The notes under the pieces were generated by a model. The model made no database searches, was not told the DNA's origin, and saw only the letters and a list, made by a program, of their open reading frames with translations. Below, one piece after another: positions 32,810-41,472 of a DNA stretch of 52,197 bases; position 1 is the first letter of the stretch; each line of letters starts with the position of its first letter. Made by a program: the position numbers and the translations under genes. This DNA comes from JBCBSS01 sp039819065 (GTDB lineage Bacteria > Bacteroidota > Bacteroidia > Cytophagales > Cyclobacteriaceae). The DNA lies in assembly GCA_039819065.1 (NCBI GenBank), contig JBCBSS010000040.1, positions 1 to 52,197 on the forward strand. Reading direction: 5' to 3'.

Positions 32810-35653
32810 ATGATAGTACAGGTAAGTATACGACACTTTATTTTTTGCACAGTTGTAAGCTTGATGTTGTTATCTCCGGTCACTGGCGCCACCGGAAAGT
32901 ATCCTATTAAAAACTTCACCACATCAGAGTATAAAGGAGGTATACAGAATATCGATTTTGCTCAGAATAGAGACATGAGCTTGTTCGTGGCTAACAACCT
33001 TGGTATACTTTCTTTCAATGGAACTGAGTGGGGTAAACATGCTTTCAATACAGGTAAGAAACAGCGGTCTCTGGTATTTGATGAGAATTCAAATCGGCTT
33101 TATGTCGGTATGCAGAGCGATTTTGGGTACTTTGAGCAGGATTGGGAATATGTTTCCCTGATCGATAGAATTCCCGACCAGTCTCGGGATTTCGATGAGG
33201 TTTGGGATGTTTATCTACATAATTCTAAAGTGTACTTCTGTACTTTCCAGGGCATATATGTATTTGATGGGCAATCAATAACGGTACTTGATCATAAAGA
33301 AGGGCTTAATAGGTCATTCTTCACGGGTAACGATCTATTTACCCAAAGTGCTTCCGGTCAGTTGCTGGAAGTCAATGAAGCCGGACTTTCGGTAGTCGAG
33401 CACCAGGGACGATCCAATCAAATTGTGGCCGGCGTAATCGCTACGTCAGATGGTTATCTACTATTTTACAATTCAGGAGAGATAGAGCTATCCTCTGCCT
33501 TTGATGTTTCTGACGTTTTTCCGAACCTGATGACTGTACTGGCAGGAAAATATGTCAATCACGTCAAGCAGCTCTCGGATAGCCGATTGGTCATTTCTAC
33601 CCAACGCGCCGGTATCTACCTTTTTGACATGACGAGTGGGCTCATCGAAAACATATCGACTGATGATGGACTGCTTTCTAATGCCTGTCTGAGGGCATTT
33701 CAAGACCATTCCGGTAACCTTTGGATAGGTATGCAAAATGGTATCGCGCTGGTAGATATCAATTCTCCTATGCGACTGATCAATCGTGAAATCAACTTAC
33801 AGGGAAGTGGTTATGAGGCTTATGACATGGACAATGGCACTTATTATACTACTTCCAATGGTATATTCTATCTGCCTGAAGGTATCCATAGCGCTGCATT
33901 TCTGGACGGCACGGAAGGCCCTGCCTACGGCATGCAGATGATCGATGATAAACTTTATGCCAGTCATCATACCGGTTTATTTATTCTAGAAGGAGGGAAG
34001 GCCAGAAGGTGCGCTTTCACTGACGGCCTCTGGCAGATCAAACAACTTAGGTCGAATCCTAACTATGCCATAGGTGGCACCTATTCTGGCTTACATCTAT
34101 TTCGTCTGAATGATAAGGATGAACTAGAAAGTGTAGGACAAATTGAAGGCTTTAGTGAGTCCAGCCGCTTTTTCGAAGAAGACCGAGAAGGGAGCATCTG
34201 GGTAGGACAGTTCTACAAAGGCTTGTATAAGCTCAACCTGGACAATTCACTGAAAACGGCTCAGGTGAGCAAGGTTTCTGATTTATATAACGACTTGCCC
34301 ATAAATGAGTATGTCTTTTTGAGCAGAATAGAAGACGATCTTTACCTGGGCACAAAACAGGGAGTTTATAAAATTGATCAAGCTCGTGATACTATCGTGG
34401 AAGCTGAGCTTTTTTCCAAAACAATTGGAAAGGATTGGGTGTACTTGCTTGCTCAGGATAAACAGAAGAATGTGCACGTTTATACCCAAAACCTGGTAGG
34501 CTTTTTCAAGCAGGTAGGGCCAAATAATTTTGCCTATGTTCCTTCTTCTTTGTTTCAACTGAAGCAGTCTTTCAACAACGATTTACTGAGTGTATCTGTG
34601 CATGTGAAGGAAGGTGTATTATTCGATGCTAATGAGGGCTTTATTCGTTACAATCCCGCGTTGGAAGATCGTCTGACGATCGAAAACAAACCTATTATCA
34701 ATAGGATATTTAATATAGCTGAAGACAGTGTTTTATACGGCAGAAAACCATTTGAGGGTAAATCTGCCACTATGGAGCCCATCAGTATTACACAAGGCAC
34801 GAGGGTGCTGCAATTTGAGGTAGAATCCTTCAAGTTCAGGGATGTAAATAACCAGCAATTCCGCTACTTTCTCAAGGGCTTTGATGATGAGTACGGAGAA
34901 TGGACCAATACGACTATTAAAGAGTATACCAACCTGAAAGAGGGTAATTATGAATTCTTGGTGCAAACATTCAATTACTTGGGTGAAGTAGTTACTAGTG
35001 ATCCTATACGAGTGGAGGTTAATCCGCCTTTTTTCAAAAGCTTGCCGGCCAAGATTATATACACCATATTGATCGTGTTCTTTTTGTTTCTAACCTACCG
35101 CTTTCAGCGTGGATATTATAAAGGCAAACATTCTAAAATAGAAAAAGCCAAACAAGAGGAGTTGGTCGAAACCCAAAAGGAGGTACAGGCACTCAAAGAA
35201 GAGCAAACCCAAACCGAGCTACGCCACGTAAACAACCTCCTGGCCGCTTCTACTATGAACCTGGTGGTGAAAAATGAGTTCATGGAAAACATCAAGGAGG
35301 AGATCAAAGAGGTGATGGTGAACGGTAAGTCTTCGGATACACAAAAGGCGCTGGAGCGCATCATCAAGGAGATTGATACCACTTTAAAAGTGCAGGAGGA
35401 TTGGAAGCAGTTCGAATATCACTTTGACAGGGTACATGGCGATTTCCTCACTCGCCTGACCAATGAGTTTCTAGATTTAACGCCGGGCGAGCAAAAGCTT
35501 TGTGCCTTCCTGAGACTTAAAATGGATACCAAGGAAATAGCCAACTTGATGGGGGTATCTCTGCGCGGTGTCGAAGTGGCGCGCTACCGGTTGCGTAAAA
35601 AGCTGCGGCTGGAAAACTATCAGAATCTATCGAAGTTCATTTTGGAGTATTGA
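32810..35653 (+). CDS. membrane-bound beta-propeller/Y_Y_Y regulator with LuxR-type HTH
   Basis: 947 aa. A signal segment (FIFCTVVSLMLLSPVTG) is followed by a long periplasmic two-component-regulator-type propeller (repeats such as DHSGNLWIGMQNGIALVD and DREGSIWVGQFYKGLYKL), a Y_Y_Y domain (about 664-740, FRYFLKGFDDEYGEW), one membrane helix (about 744-765), a cytoplasmic coiled coil rich in Glu/Gln/Lys, and a C-terminal LuxR/GerE helix-turn-helix (LTPGEQKLCAFLRLKMDTKE, then SLRGVEVARYRLRKKLRL). Unlike hybrid two-component PUL regulators it has no kinase or receiver domain, so oligosaccharide sensing would pass straight through the membrane to DNA binding. It is divergent from the laminarin operon, the usual place for its activator. 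Confidence 0.92.
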   Translation: MIVQVSIRHFIFCTVVSLMLLSPVTGATGKYPIKNFTTSEYKGGIQNIDFAQNRDMSLFVANNLGILSFNGTEWGKHAFNTGKKQRSLVFDENSNRLYVGMQSDFGYFEQDWEYVSLIDRIPDQSRDFDEVWDVYLHNSKVYFCTFQGIYVFDGQSITVLDHKEGLNRSFFTGNDLFTQSASGQLLEVNEAGLSVVEHQGRSNQIVAGVIATSDGYLLFYNSGEIELSSAFDVSDVFPNLMTVLAGKYVNHVKQLSDSRLVISTQRAGIYLFDMTSGLIENISTDDGLLSNACLRAFQDHSGNLWIGMQNGIALVDINSPMRLINREINLQGSGYEAYDMDNGTYYTTSNGIFYLPEGIHSAAFLDGTEGPAYGMQMIDDKLYASHHTGLFILEGGKARRCAFTDGLWQIKQLRSNPNYAIGGTYSGLHLFRLNDKDELESVGQIEGFSESSRFFEEDREGSIWVGQFYKGLYKLNLDNSLKTAQVSKVSDLYNDLPINEYVFLSRIEDDLYLGTKQGVYKIDQARDTIVEAELFSKTIGKDWVYLLAQDKQKNVHVYTQNLVGFFKQVGPNNFAYVPSSLFQLKQSFNNDLLSVSVHVKEGVLFDANEGFIRYNPALEDRLTIENKPIINRIFNIAEDSVLYGRKPFEGKSATMEPISITQGTRVLQFEVESFKFRDVNNQQFRYFLKGFDDEYGEWTNTTIKEYTNLKEGNYEFLVQTFNYLGEVVTSDPIRVEVNPPFFKSLPAKIIYTILIVFFLFLTYRFQRGYYKGKHSKIEKAKQEELVETQKEVQALKEEQTQTELRHVNNLLAASTMNLVVKNEFMENIKEEIKEVMVNGKSSDTQKALERIIKEIDTTLKVQEDWKQFEYHFDRVHGDFLTRLTNEFLDLTPGEQKLCAFLRLKMDTKEIANLMGVSLRGVEVARYRLRKKLRLENYQNLSKFILEY

Positions 35654-35681
35654 TCAGCACCAGGCTGTCTTAGAAGTCAGT

Positions 35682-35703
35682 CATCCCGACGAGTCGGGAT
35701 GAT
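35682..35703 (+). terminator. hairpin after the regulator gene
   Basis: Arms TCATCCCGAC and GTCGGGATGA with a GA loop, 30 bases after the regulator stop. There is no T-tract, so it is a weak terminator or an mRNA-end hairpin. The same GTCGGGA arm type occurs at 15510-15539, and a CATCCCGA-type arm at 15605-15626. Confidence 0.5.
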
Positions 35704-35906
35704 CATTAAGCACAACTTTTGATAGAACCTCATTTCATGACGAATATGGTTTGCCTTTAAGCTTGAGGTTAGCGTAATCATTGTACATTATTGGATATCT
35801 ATCATCGTATTTGTGACCTCGATTTGGTCAGTCTCATCTTTGTTGTGCAAACCGCTGGATTGATTTGAATGTTAATTAACTTAGCACAAAAGCAAAACTT
35901 AAAACC

Positions 35907-36722
35907 ATGCAAAAAACCAATCTGTTTACCTGTTTAGCAATTGTATTTATAATCACTGGTATGATAGCCTGTGGCCCTGCTAAAGAGCAAGAGGCTGAGA
36001 CACAAGACACGGAAACCGAACAAGAAGTAAAAGAAGAAACTGCTTCCATTACTATTTCTAAAGTGACTGACTCACCAGCATATGAAGAAGCTTCATTGAG
36101 TATGACCGAACCAACTGACGAAGGCAATATAGCAGCAGGTGAGGTTAGCTTCAATTTTAACGTAGAGAACTATGAGCTAGGCGCTCAAACACCGGACGCC
36201 GAGACTAAAGGCCTGGCCAATTCTGGCAAAGGACAACATATTCACTTGATTATCAACAACGGCCCATATTCGGCGCATTATGAGCCTTCATTCACTAAAT
36301 CGCTGGAAGAAGGTAGCCATGTAGTATTGGCGTTTCTTTCAAGGTCGTATCATGAGTCAGTGAAAAATGCGAATGCCTTTGCCGTACAGAAAGTTACAGT
36401 GGGAGAGGAGACAGCTGTTTCTGACGCTGACCTTTCTGCGCCTCACATGTTCTACAGCAGACCTAAGGGTACTTATGAAGGTGATGATACCAAGAAGCTT
36501 TTATTGGATTTCTATCTCGTGAATACTACTCTATCTCCTGACGGCAATAAGGTAAGGGCTACTATCAACGGCACAGAGTTCATGATTGACGAATGGGCTC
36601 CTCATCAAATTGAAGGGCTTCCTTTAGGTGAAGTGACCGTGAAATTGGAGCTTATAGATGCTAACGGTGAGCTCATCGCCAGCCCATTCAATCCAGTAGA
36701 ACGTACAGTAACTTTAAAGTAG
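35907..36722 (+). CDS. conserved lipoprotein, 271 aa
   Basis: A type II signal peptide (IVFIITGMIAC, lipobox Cys22) is followed by an acidic Glu/Thr/Gln linker and two beta-rich domains. The centre has GKGQHIHLIINNGPYSAHYE and VVLAFLSRSYHESVKN, a His-rich block reminiscent of DUF4399-like/phosphopeptide-binding-annotated lipoproteins of Bacteroidota, but I cannot state a reaction. The gene is monocistronic: a long hairpin terminator follows 57 bases downstream. It is separated from the regulator by a 253-base gap and need not belong to the laminarin locus. Confidence 0.75.
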   Translation: MQKTNLFTCLAIVFIITGMIACGPAKEQEAETQDTETEQEVKEETASITISKVTDSPAYEEASLSMTEPTDEGNIAAGEVSFNFNVENYELGAQTPDAETKGLANSGKGQHIHLIINNGPYSAHYEPSFTKSLEEGSHVVLAFLSRSYHESVKNANAFAVQKVTVGEETAVSDADLSAPHMFYSRPKGTYEGDDTKKLLLDFYLVNTTLSPDGNKVRATINGTEFMIDEWAPHQIEGLPLGEVTVKLELIDANGELIASPFNPVERTVTLK

Positions 36723-36778
36723 GTTGTTATTACTAGCAGCAGTTATGCCTTGCTGACAGTAATTGCTTCATAATTCCA

Positions 36779-36832
36779 AAAATTGGCTGAGGGATTGTAT
36801 CTGATGACAATCTCTCAGCCAATTTTATTTTT
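36779..36832 (+). terminator. strong Rho-independent-type terminator
   Basis: The 13-bp arm AAAATTGGCTGAG pairs with CTCAGCCAATTTT, with an inner GATTGT/ACAATC extension, followed by ATTTTT. It lies after the lipoprotein gene and is the best terminator in the window. Confidence 0.85.
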
Positions 36833-36850
36833 GGGGAATAAAATTTCAGT

Positions 36851-36880
36851 GGCAAATAAATGCAATTGTTTTTATTTGGG
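36851..36880 (+). repeat. P-family palindrome, copy 1
   Basis: The core 36854-36877 is a 24-nt imperfect palindrome (left arm AAATAAATGCAA) preceded by GTGGC and followed by GGGTGCTGG. It is one of four similarly oriented elements (also near 40.3, 44.2 and 48.2 kb). This copy has two arm mismatches and lies 170 bases from the HxlR gene, marking the left end of the mosaic region. Between it and the HxlR gene nothing else is visible. Confidence 0.7.
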
Positions 36881-37053
36881 TGCTGGCGGGAGTAAAAGCT
36901 TAAATTAAAATGATCGAAAAGTAATATACCCAATAGTGATAATTAGACTTTTTGGAGAGATAGGAATGAAACAGTCATAACAGGTTTTCTAGCAAAATTC
37001 ATTAATGGCTTTTCCCAAGCTTTCTGGTCAGAACATATACTACATGTTGAACA

Positions 37054-37410
37054 CTACTTAGAACAGTTTTCAGCTACGAAATCACCCCAATCTGCGATAG
37101 ACTGAATTAGCGGAGTTAAAGTTTTACCGAAATCAGTTAATGAGTATTCTACTTTTAAAGGAGGTTTAGACGTGTAAACTTTTCTATTTATCAATCCATC
37201 TTCTTCTAAAGATTTAAGCTGCAAACTCAATGTCCTTTCCGTAACGGTTGGCATGGCCTTTCGTAATTCGTTGTACCTTAATTTTTCATTCATTAAATGA
37301 AAAAGGATTACTGTTTTCCATTTTCCACCAATAATTCCCATAGTTAAGCTTGCACAACAAGGATATTCTTTATCTCGAAATTTGAACTTTTGAGGTGCGA
37401 CAGTTTCCAT
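37054..37410 (-). CDS. HxlR-family transcriptional regulator
   Basis: 118 aa, the usual size. The winged-helix HxlR pattern is clear: CCASLTMGIIGGKWKTVILF, then LRYNELRKAMPTVTERTLSL, LKSLEEDGLINRKVY and VEYSLTDFGKTL. The N-terminal Cys pair (YPCCAS) matches the position of the sensing Cys in quinone/aldehyde-responsive members such as YodB and QsrR. It is divergent from the quinone oxidoreductase operon, and a palindrome in the shared promoter is its likely operator. It probably represses that operon until electrophiles modify the Cys. Target and signal are inferred from family and context. Confidence 0.93.
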   Translation of the reverse strand: METVAPQKFKFRDKEYPCCASLTMGIIGGKWKTVILFHLMNEKLRYNELRKAMPTVTERTLSLQLKSLEEDGLINRKVYTSKPPLKVEYSLTDFGKTLTPLIQSIADWGDFVAENCSK

Positions 37411-37438
37411 AAATCTATACTATCATTTTTGACCGTTA

Positions 37439-37469
37439 TTGCGAAGGTATAATGCTATAATTAGTTTTG
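37439..37469 (+). promoter_or_regulatory. Bacteroidota-type promoter of the oxidoreductase operon
   Basis: TTG at 37439-37441 and TAGTTTTG at 37462-37469 (consensus TAnnTTTG) with 20 bases between them fit the Bacteroidota -33/-7 promoter. It lies about 39 bases upstream of the start codon and directly before the palindrome. Confidence 0.6.
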
Positions 37470-37471
37470 CA

Positions 37472-37488
37472 ACTATAATTTTTATAGT
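37472..37488. promoter_or_regulatory. probable HxlR operator
   Basis: A perfect inverted repeat ACTATAA-TTT-TTATAGT starts three bases after the -7 box, where a bound repressor would block transcription. HxlR operators such as YodB's are AT-rich dyads of the ACTAT type. A further ACTAT occurs at about 37419, near the HxlR start, suggesting autoregulation. Confidence 0.6.
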
Positions 37489-37507
37489 AAAAAAATATAC
37501 CACTAGC

Positions 37508-38494
37508 ATGAAAGCAATGATAATCAATCAATACGGTGAAAATGCTGTATTTGAAAAACAAGAAGTAGAAAACCCTACTACTAAATCCGGGGAGGTATTA
37601 GTCAAAATATCAGCTTCAAGCATCAATACGGTTGATACCATGATTAGAAAAATGGGTAAAGACTTGCCCTTATCTCCAGATACTCCAGCCATATTAGGAA
37701 TGGACTTTGCCGGCACCATTGAATCTGTTGCAACTGACGTCACCGGTTTTTCTGTTGGAGATGAAGTATATGGCTGTGTTGGTGGGCTGGCTGATTTGCC
37801 CGGAACGCTGGCAGAATATATTTCGGCAGACAGCCGACTGATTGCTAAAAAGCCGAAAAACATTTCCATGACTGAAGCCGCCGCTATACCATTGGTTGGT
37901 ATAACCGCATATGAAGGGCTGTTACGGGCAGGTATCACGTCAGGACAAAAAGTATTGGTTCATGGTGGCTCTGGTGGTGTTGGTCATATAGCCTTACAAC
38001 TGGCTAACTACTTTGGTGCCAAAGTTTATGCTACCGGAGGTGGTGAAAAACAATTGCAACTTATTAGGGAATTAGGTGCAACTGCTATCAATTATAAGAC
38101 AGAAAAGGTGGAAGATTATGTCCAAAAGCATACTAATGCAGTTGGCTTTGATATCATATATGATTCTGTGGGTGCAGCAAACCTGATTAACTCGTTTGAG
38201 GCTGCTGCCCTAAATGGACATGTAGCTACCACAGTTTCCCTGTGCGAATTAGACCTCACTTTAGCCCATTTTAAAGGACTTTCGCTACACGTAGTCTTTA
38301 TGCTGATTCCCATGTTGCACAACCATAGGCGTGAAGAACACGGAGAAATACTAAAAAAGCTTGCGGAAATAGTAGAAGGTGGTGCCTTAAAGCCTATTCT
38401 GGACGAGCAGCTGTTTTCGTTGGAAGAAGTGGGCAGTGCACACGCGCATTTGGAAAGTGGAAAGGCAATGGGAAAAGTAGTGGTTCAAAATTAG
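37508..38494 (+). CDS. zinc-independent quinone oxidoreductase (MDR superfamily)
   Basis: 328 aa, started at the ATG of MKAMIINQYGENAVFE since the upstream in-frame extension runs through the promoter and operator. It has the GroES-like N-terminal half (GEVLVKISASSINTVDTMIR, DFAGTI) and the Rossmann half with the NADPH-binding KVLVHGGSGGVGHIALQLA. The catalytic zinc ligands of alcohol dehydrogenases are lacking, so it belongs with quinone/enone reductases. It reduces quinones or enones with NADPH. It is the first gene of a three-gene operon controlled by the divergent HxlR regulator, and the SDR starts 16 bases downstream. Confidence 0.92.
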   Translation: MKAMIINQYGENAVFEKQEVENPTTKSGEVLVKISASSINTVDTMIRKMGKDLPLSPDTPAILGMDFAGTIESVATDVTGFSVGDEVYGCVGGLADLPGTLAEYISADSRLIAKKPKNISMTEAAAIPLVGITAYEGLLRAGITSGQKVLVHGGSGGVGHIALQLANYFGAKVYATGGGEKQLQLIRELGATAINYKTEKVEDYVQKHTNAVGFDIIYDSVGAANLINSFEAAALNGHVATTVSLCELDLTLAHFKGLSLHVVFMLIPMLHNHRREEHGEILKKLAEIVEGGALKPILDEQLFSLEEVGSAHAHLESGKAMGKVVVQN

Positions 38495-38510
38495 ATATAA
38501 GAAACGTCTT

Positions 38511-39308
38511 ATGAAAACAATTTTGATAACTGGAAGTACAGATGGTATTGGCAAGTTAGCCGCAATTAAATTAGCAAAAGATGGACATCAAATGCTATTA
38601 CATGGAAGAAACAATGAAAAGCTTCAAAGAACCGTTTCGGAAATAAAAGCATCTTCCAACAATGAAAACATAGTCGGTTTTACCGCTGATTTATCAGATT
38701 TCACCAGCGTCAAAAAGATGATAGCTGGGTTATCAGATGAAGTTTATAAAATTGATGTATTGGTCAACAATGCCGGTGTTTTTAAAAGTAGTGTTAGGTC
38801 CACTCAAGGTGGTTTAGATTTAAGGTTCGCCGTCAATTATTTTGCACCTTATCTATTGACACATGACTTAATAACCCTCCTGAAAAAAAGCAGCGCGCCA
38901 AGAGTGATTAATTTGAGTTCGGCCGCCCAATCATCTGTTTCAATCACCGCACTAAAGGGTGAGGAAACGATATCCGAGCAAGAGGCATACGCACAGAGCA
39001 AATTGGCATTGACGATGTGGAGTTTTCACCTCTCACAGAAATTTGATTTCCTGAATGTCATAGCGGTTAACCCTGGCTCTTTATTGAATACCAGAATGGT
39101 TCAAGAGGCTTACGGTCAGTATTGGTCCTCAGCGGATAAAGGTGCTAATATTCTACATGAACTAGCTATTTCGAGCCTATATAGTACCAGCACCGGAAAA
39201 TACTTTGATAATGATAAAGGAGCTTTTGGCAAGGCTCACATAGATGCCTATGATGAAGAGAAGATTGCCATGTTGATTTCTGAGACTGAAAAAATATTGA
39301 ACAAGTAA
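38511..39308 (+). CDS. short-chain dehydrogenase/reductase
   Basis: 265 aa of classical SDR type. The NAD(P)-binding ITGSTDGIGKLAA (TGxxxGIG) is at residues 5-17, and VLVNNAGV follows. The catalytic Ser is in INLSSAAQSS and the YAQSK motif supplies Tyr and Lys. The family reduces or oxidises small carbonyl compounds; the substrate is unknown. Its stop codon is immediately followed by the ATG of the next gene (TAAATG), so the genes are translationally coupled. Context suggests detoxification of reactive carbonyls or quinones together with the neighbouring MDR and flavin-dependent enzymes. Confidence 0.93.
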   Translation: MKTILITGSTDGIGKLAAIKLAKDGHQMLLHGRNNEKLQRTVSEIKASSNNENIVGFTADLSDFTSVKKMIAGLSDEVYKIDVLVNNAGVFKSSVRSTQGGLDLRFAVNYFAPYLLTHDLITLLKKSSAPRVINLSSAAQSSVSITALKGEETISEQEAYAQSKLALTMWSFHLSQKFDFLNVIAVNPGSLLNTRMVQEAYGQYWSSADKGANILHELAISSLYSTSTGKYFDNDKGAFGKAHIDAYDEEKIAMLISETEKILNK

Positions 39309-40232
39309 ATGCGTGTTTTTGGCAAAATAGCATCCAAAGAGAAGTTGACATTAGGCCTGGTTTTTCCATTGGAAGCATATAGCGGTTCAATAGCCACAAT
39401 GGAACATCAAGAGCAACTGGCAAAACGAGCAGAAGCTTTAGGTTTTAAAGCCCTATGGTTTAGAGATGTTCCTTTCAATGATCCGTCTTTTGGAGATGCA
39501 GGACAATTATATGATCCCTGGGTTTATATGGCTCATATTATGAATCATACCGCAGAAATTGCCTTGGGCTCGGCAAGTATTATTTTACCATTGCGCCATC
39601 CGGTACACACCGCAAAATCAATCAATAGTCTTCAAATACTTTCAAATGAAAGACTGATTGTCGGTGTGGCTTCCGGGGATCGCCCCATAGAATATCCCGC
39701 TTTCAATCAAAAATTAGAGAATAAGTCAGAGCTCTTCAGGGATAGCTTCTTTTATATCAAAGCTTTGCAAGGGGACTTCCCCAGCTATACCTCAAAATTC
39801 TATGGTACTACCAATGGTGCTATAGATTTACTCCCAAAATATTATCCAAAAACGCCGATGTTGGTAACAGGGTATTCCGGACAGTCATTAGACTGGATTG
39901 CGAAACATTCAGATGGATGGCTGTATTACCCAAGAGATTTCAAGGCCTTACAATTGGTAATGCAACAATGGAGGCAAGCTTTGACAAAAGCAGGGGAGGA
40001 TTGGAAACCTTTTATGCAATCCTTGTATGTGGACTTGACAACAGATTCGGAGACAAAACCAACACCAATTCATCTAGGCTTTAAATCCGGAACTGGGTAT
40101 TTAAGCACTCATTTGAAATTATTGGAAGCGTATGGTGTCAATCACGTCATACTGAATTTAAAGTACGGTTCTAGAAGGGCAGAAGAAATGATTGAGGAGA
40201 TCGGACAAAAAGTAATACCTAATTTCTCTTGA
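39309..40232 (+). CDS. luciferase-like flavin-dependent oxidoreductase (LLM class)
   Basis: 307 aa. The bacterial luciferase-like fold is recognisable: LTLGLVFPLEAY, RAEALGFKALWFRDVPF, DPWVYMAHIMNHTAEIALGSASIILPLRHPV (the typical strand/loop around the flavin), ERLIVGVASGDRPIEYPAF and DGWLYYPRD. Such enzymes use FMNH2 or F420-type cofactors; in Bacteroidota FMN is expected. The start directly abuts the SDR stop. It is the last gene of the HxlR-linked operon and is followed by a weak hairpin with a T-run at 40247-40270. The substrate is unknown. Confidence 0.9.
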   Translation: MRVFGKIASKEKLTLGLVFPLEAYSGSIATMEHQEQLAKRAEALGFKALWFRDVPFNDPSFGDAGQLYDPWVYMAHIMNHTAEIALGSASIILPLRHPVHTAKSINSLQILSNERLIVGVASGDRPIEYPAFNQKLENKSELFRDSFFYIKALQGDFPSYTSKFYGTTNGAIDLLPKYYPKTPMLVTGYSGQSLDWIAKHSDGWLYYPRDFKALQLVMQQWRQALTKAGEDWKPFMQSLYVDLTTDSETKPTPIHLGFKSGTGYLSTHLKLLEAYGVNHVILNLKYGSRRAEEMIEEIGQKVIPNFS

Positions 40233-40246
40233 CCTAACCAAATTAG

Positions 40247-40270
40247 AAAGGCCGGTAAATGGCGTTTTTT
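40247..40270 (+). terminator. weak terminator after the oxidoreductase operon
   Basis: AAAGGCC and GGCGTTT arms (one mismatch) around a 7-base loop, followed by TTT. A 7-bp stem with a T-run fits an intrinsic terminator. Confidence 0.4.
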
Positions 40271-40319
40271 GCTTCTAATAATATGGGAAAAGAAACGTAC
40301 CCCAGTCACTATAGATGGT

Positions 40320-40343
40320 AGATAAACACAATTGTGTGTATTT
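40320..40343 (+). repeat. P-family palindrome, copy 2
   Basis: Right arm TTGTGTGTATTT and left arm AGATAAACACAA (one G:T-type and one other mismatch), followed by GGATGCTAGCAACAAG. It ends 35 bases before the ATG of the DUF4437 lipoprotein gene. Confidence 0.75.
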
Positions 40344-40378
40344 GGATGCTAGCAACAAGTAAAAACTTAACCCTACAA

Positions 40379-41248
40379 ATGATAAAAAGAACAACATATT
40401 TATTGTTACTAACTGGATTTTTGTATTCATGCGGAAATCCAAGGCAAAAGGCAGAAATAAAAAGTTCAGAACTAATTAGAAAGCCCACCAATAAGGTTTT
40501 ATTGAGCTCTGAAATTGTTTGGGAAAAGCTGAATCCAGCAAGAGGAAGCCAAAGCCCTCAAGCTGGTACAATTTGGGGTGATAGGAAAGGAGTAGGTGCA
40601 GGAAGCGTAGCAACAGGATTTTTAGCAAAATTTGTTGATGGATTCTCCTCGCCACCACATATTCATAATGTCACCTACAGGGCTGTTGTAATTGAAGGAA
40701 TGATACACAATGATGACCCTAACGCTGAAAATATGTGGATGACACCTGGCTCTTTTTGGACACAGCCTCTTGGAGAATCTCATATCACCTCCGCAAAGGG
40801 AGAGCAAGTTATTGCTTTAGTAGAAATAAGCAAGGGTCCATATCTCGTCAAACCTACCAGCGAGGCTTTTGATAGTGGCGAACGGCCTGTTAACATAGAA
40901 GCCTCGAATATCGTTTGGCTCGATAACGAAAGTACCAACTGGATTGACTTAAAAAGTGATGCGCAAATAAGTTTTCTATTGGAAAGTAACATTGATGATT
41001 TGAAAAGTCTTTTCGTCAAGCTGCCAGCAGGATATATTGGAACGGTTGAGACAAATGGAATTGTGTTACATTCAGTAGTTATAAAGGGAGAGCTGAATTA
41101 TAAATTACCTGAAGATAATGAAGCTAAGATATTAGACGTAGGCAGTTACTTTGGCTCAACTGACAAGGCAATTCATAGTATTTCGAATAGTTCTGCAAAC
41201 GAATCTGTTATCTACATCAGAACGAATGGTAATGTGAAAGTAAAATAA
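40379..41248 (+). CDS. DUF4437 cupin-like lipoprotein
   Basis: 289 aa, started at the ATG that gives MIKRTTYLLLLTGFLYSC, with lipobox Cys18; longer starts run into the palindrome upstream. The core NPARGSQSPQAGTIWGD, FVDGFSSPPHIHNVTYRAVV (cupin metal-binding type PHIH) and NDDPNAENMWMTPGSFWTQP matches DUF4437 proteins, a double-cupin family of unknown activity. A second, weaker cupin half follows residue 160. It stands alone between a P-family palindrome and an attC-like inverted repeat, the pattern of a mobile cassette. Confidence 0.85.
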   Translation: MIKRTTYLLLLTGFLYSCGNPRQKAEIKSSELIRKPTNKVLLSSEIVWEKLNPARGSQSPQAGTIWGDRKGVGAGSVATGFLAKFVDGFSSPPHIHNVTYRAVVIEGMIHNDDPNAENMWMTPGSFWTQPLGESHITSAKGEQVIALVEISKGPYLVKPTSEAFDSGERPVNIEASNIVWLDNESTNWIDLKSDAQISFLLESNIDDLKSLFVKLPAGYIGTVETNGIVLHSVVIKGELNYKLPEDNEAKILDVGSYFGSTDKAIHSISNSSANESVIYIRTNGNVKVK

Positions 41249-41256
41249 TGCCAGTT

Positions 41257-41386
41257 GCTAACGTTGTGTATAGGTAATAGCGGTTTAAGTGATGAAAGGA
41301 GAGTACGAATATAAAACAAAGGTCAGTGCTAAACTGAAAAGTTAGCGTGTAGAAATCCGCTACTAGTCGTACACGATACCGTTAGC
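41257..41386 (+). repeat. attC-like inverted repeat Q2
   Basis: The outer boxes GCTAACG (41257-41263) and CGTTAGC (41380-41386) are perfectly complementary. After unpaired spacers the inner boxes TAATAGCGG and CCGCTACTA pair with one wobble. The GTTAGC end resembles the GTTRRRY core of integron attC sites, and 130 bases is within the known attC size range. It starts 9 bases after the DUF4437 stop. Confidence 0.6.
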
Positions 41387-41472
41387 TGCCATGTTATTAA
41401 TCCCATCCCTAGCAAACCCATTGTGGTGCAGTTCTTGCTCCAATAATGCTAACTACACCAGTTTAGAAAAAC

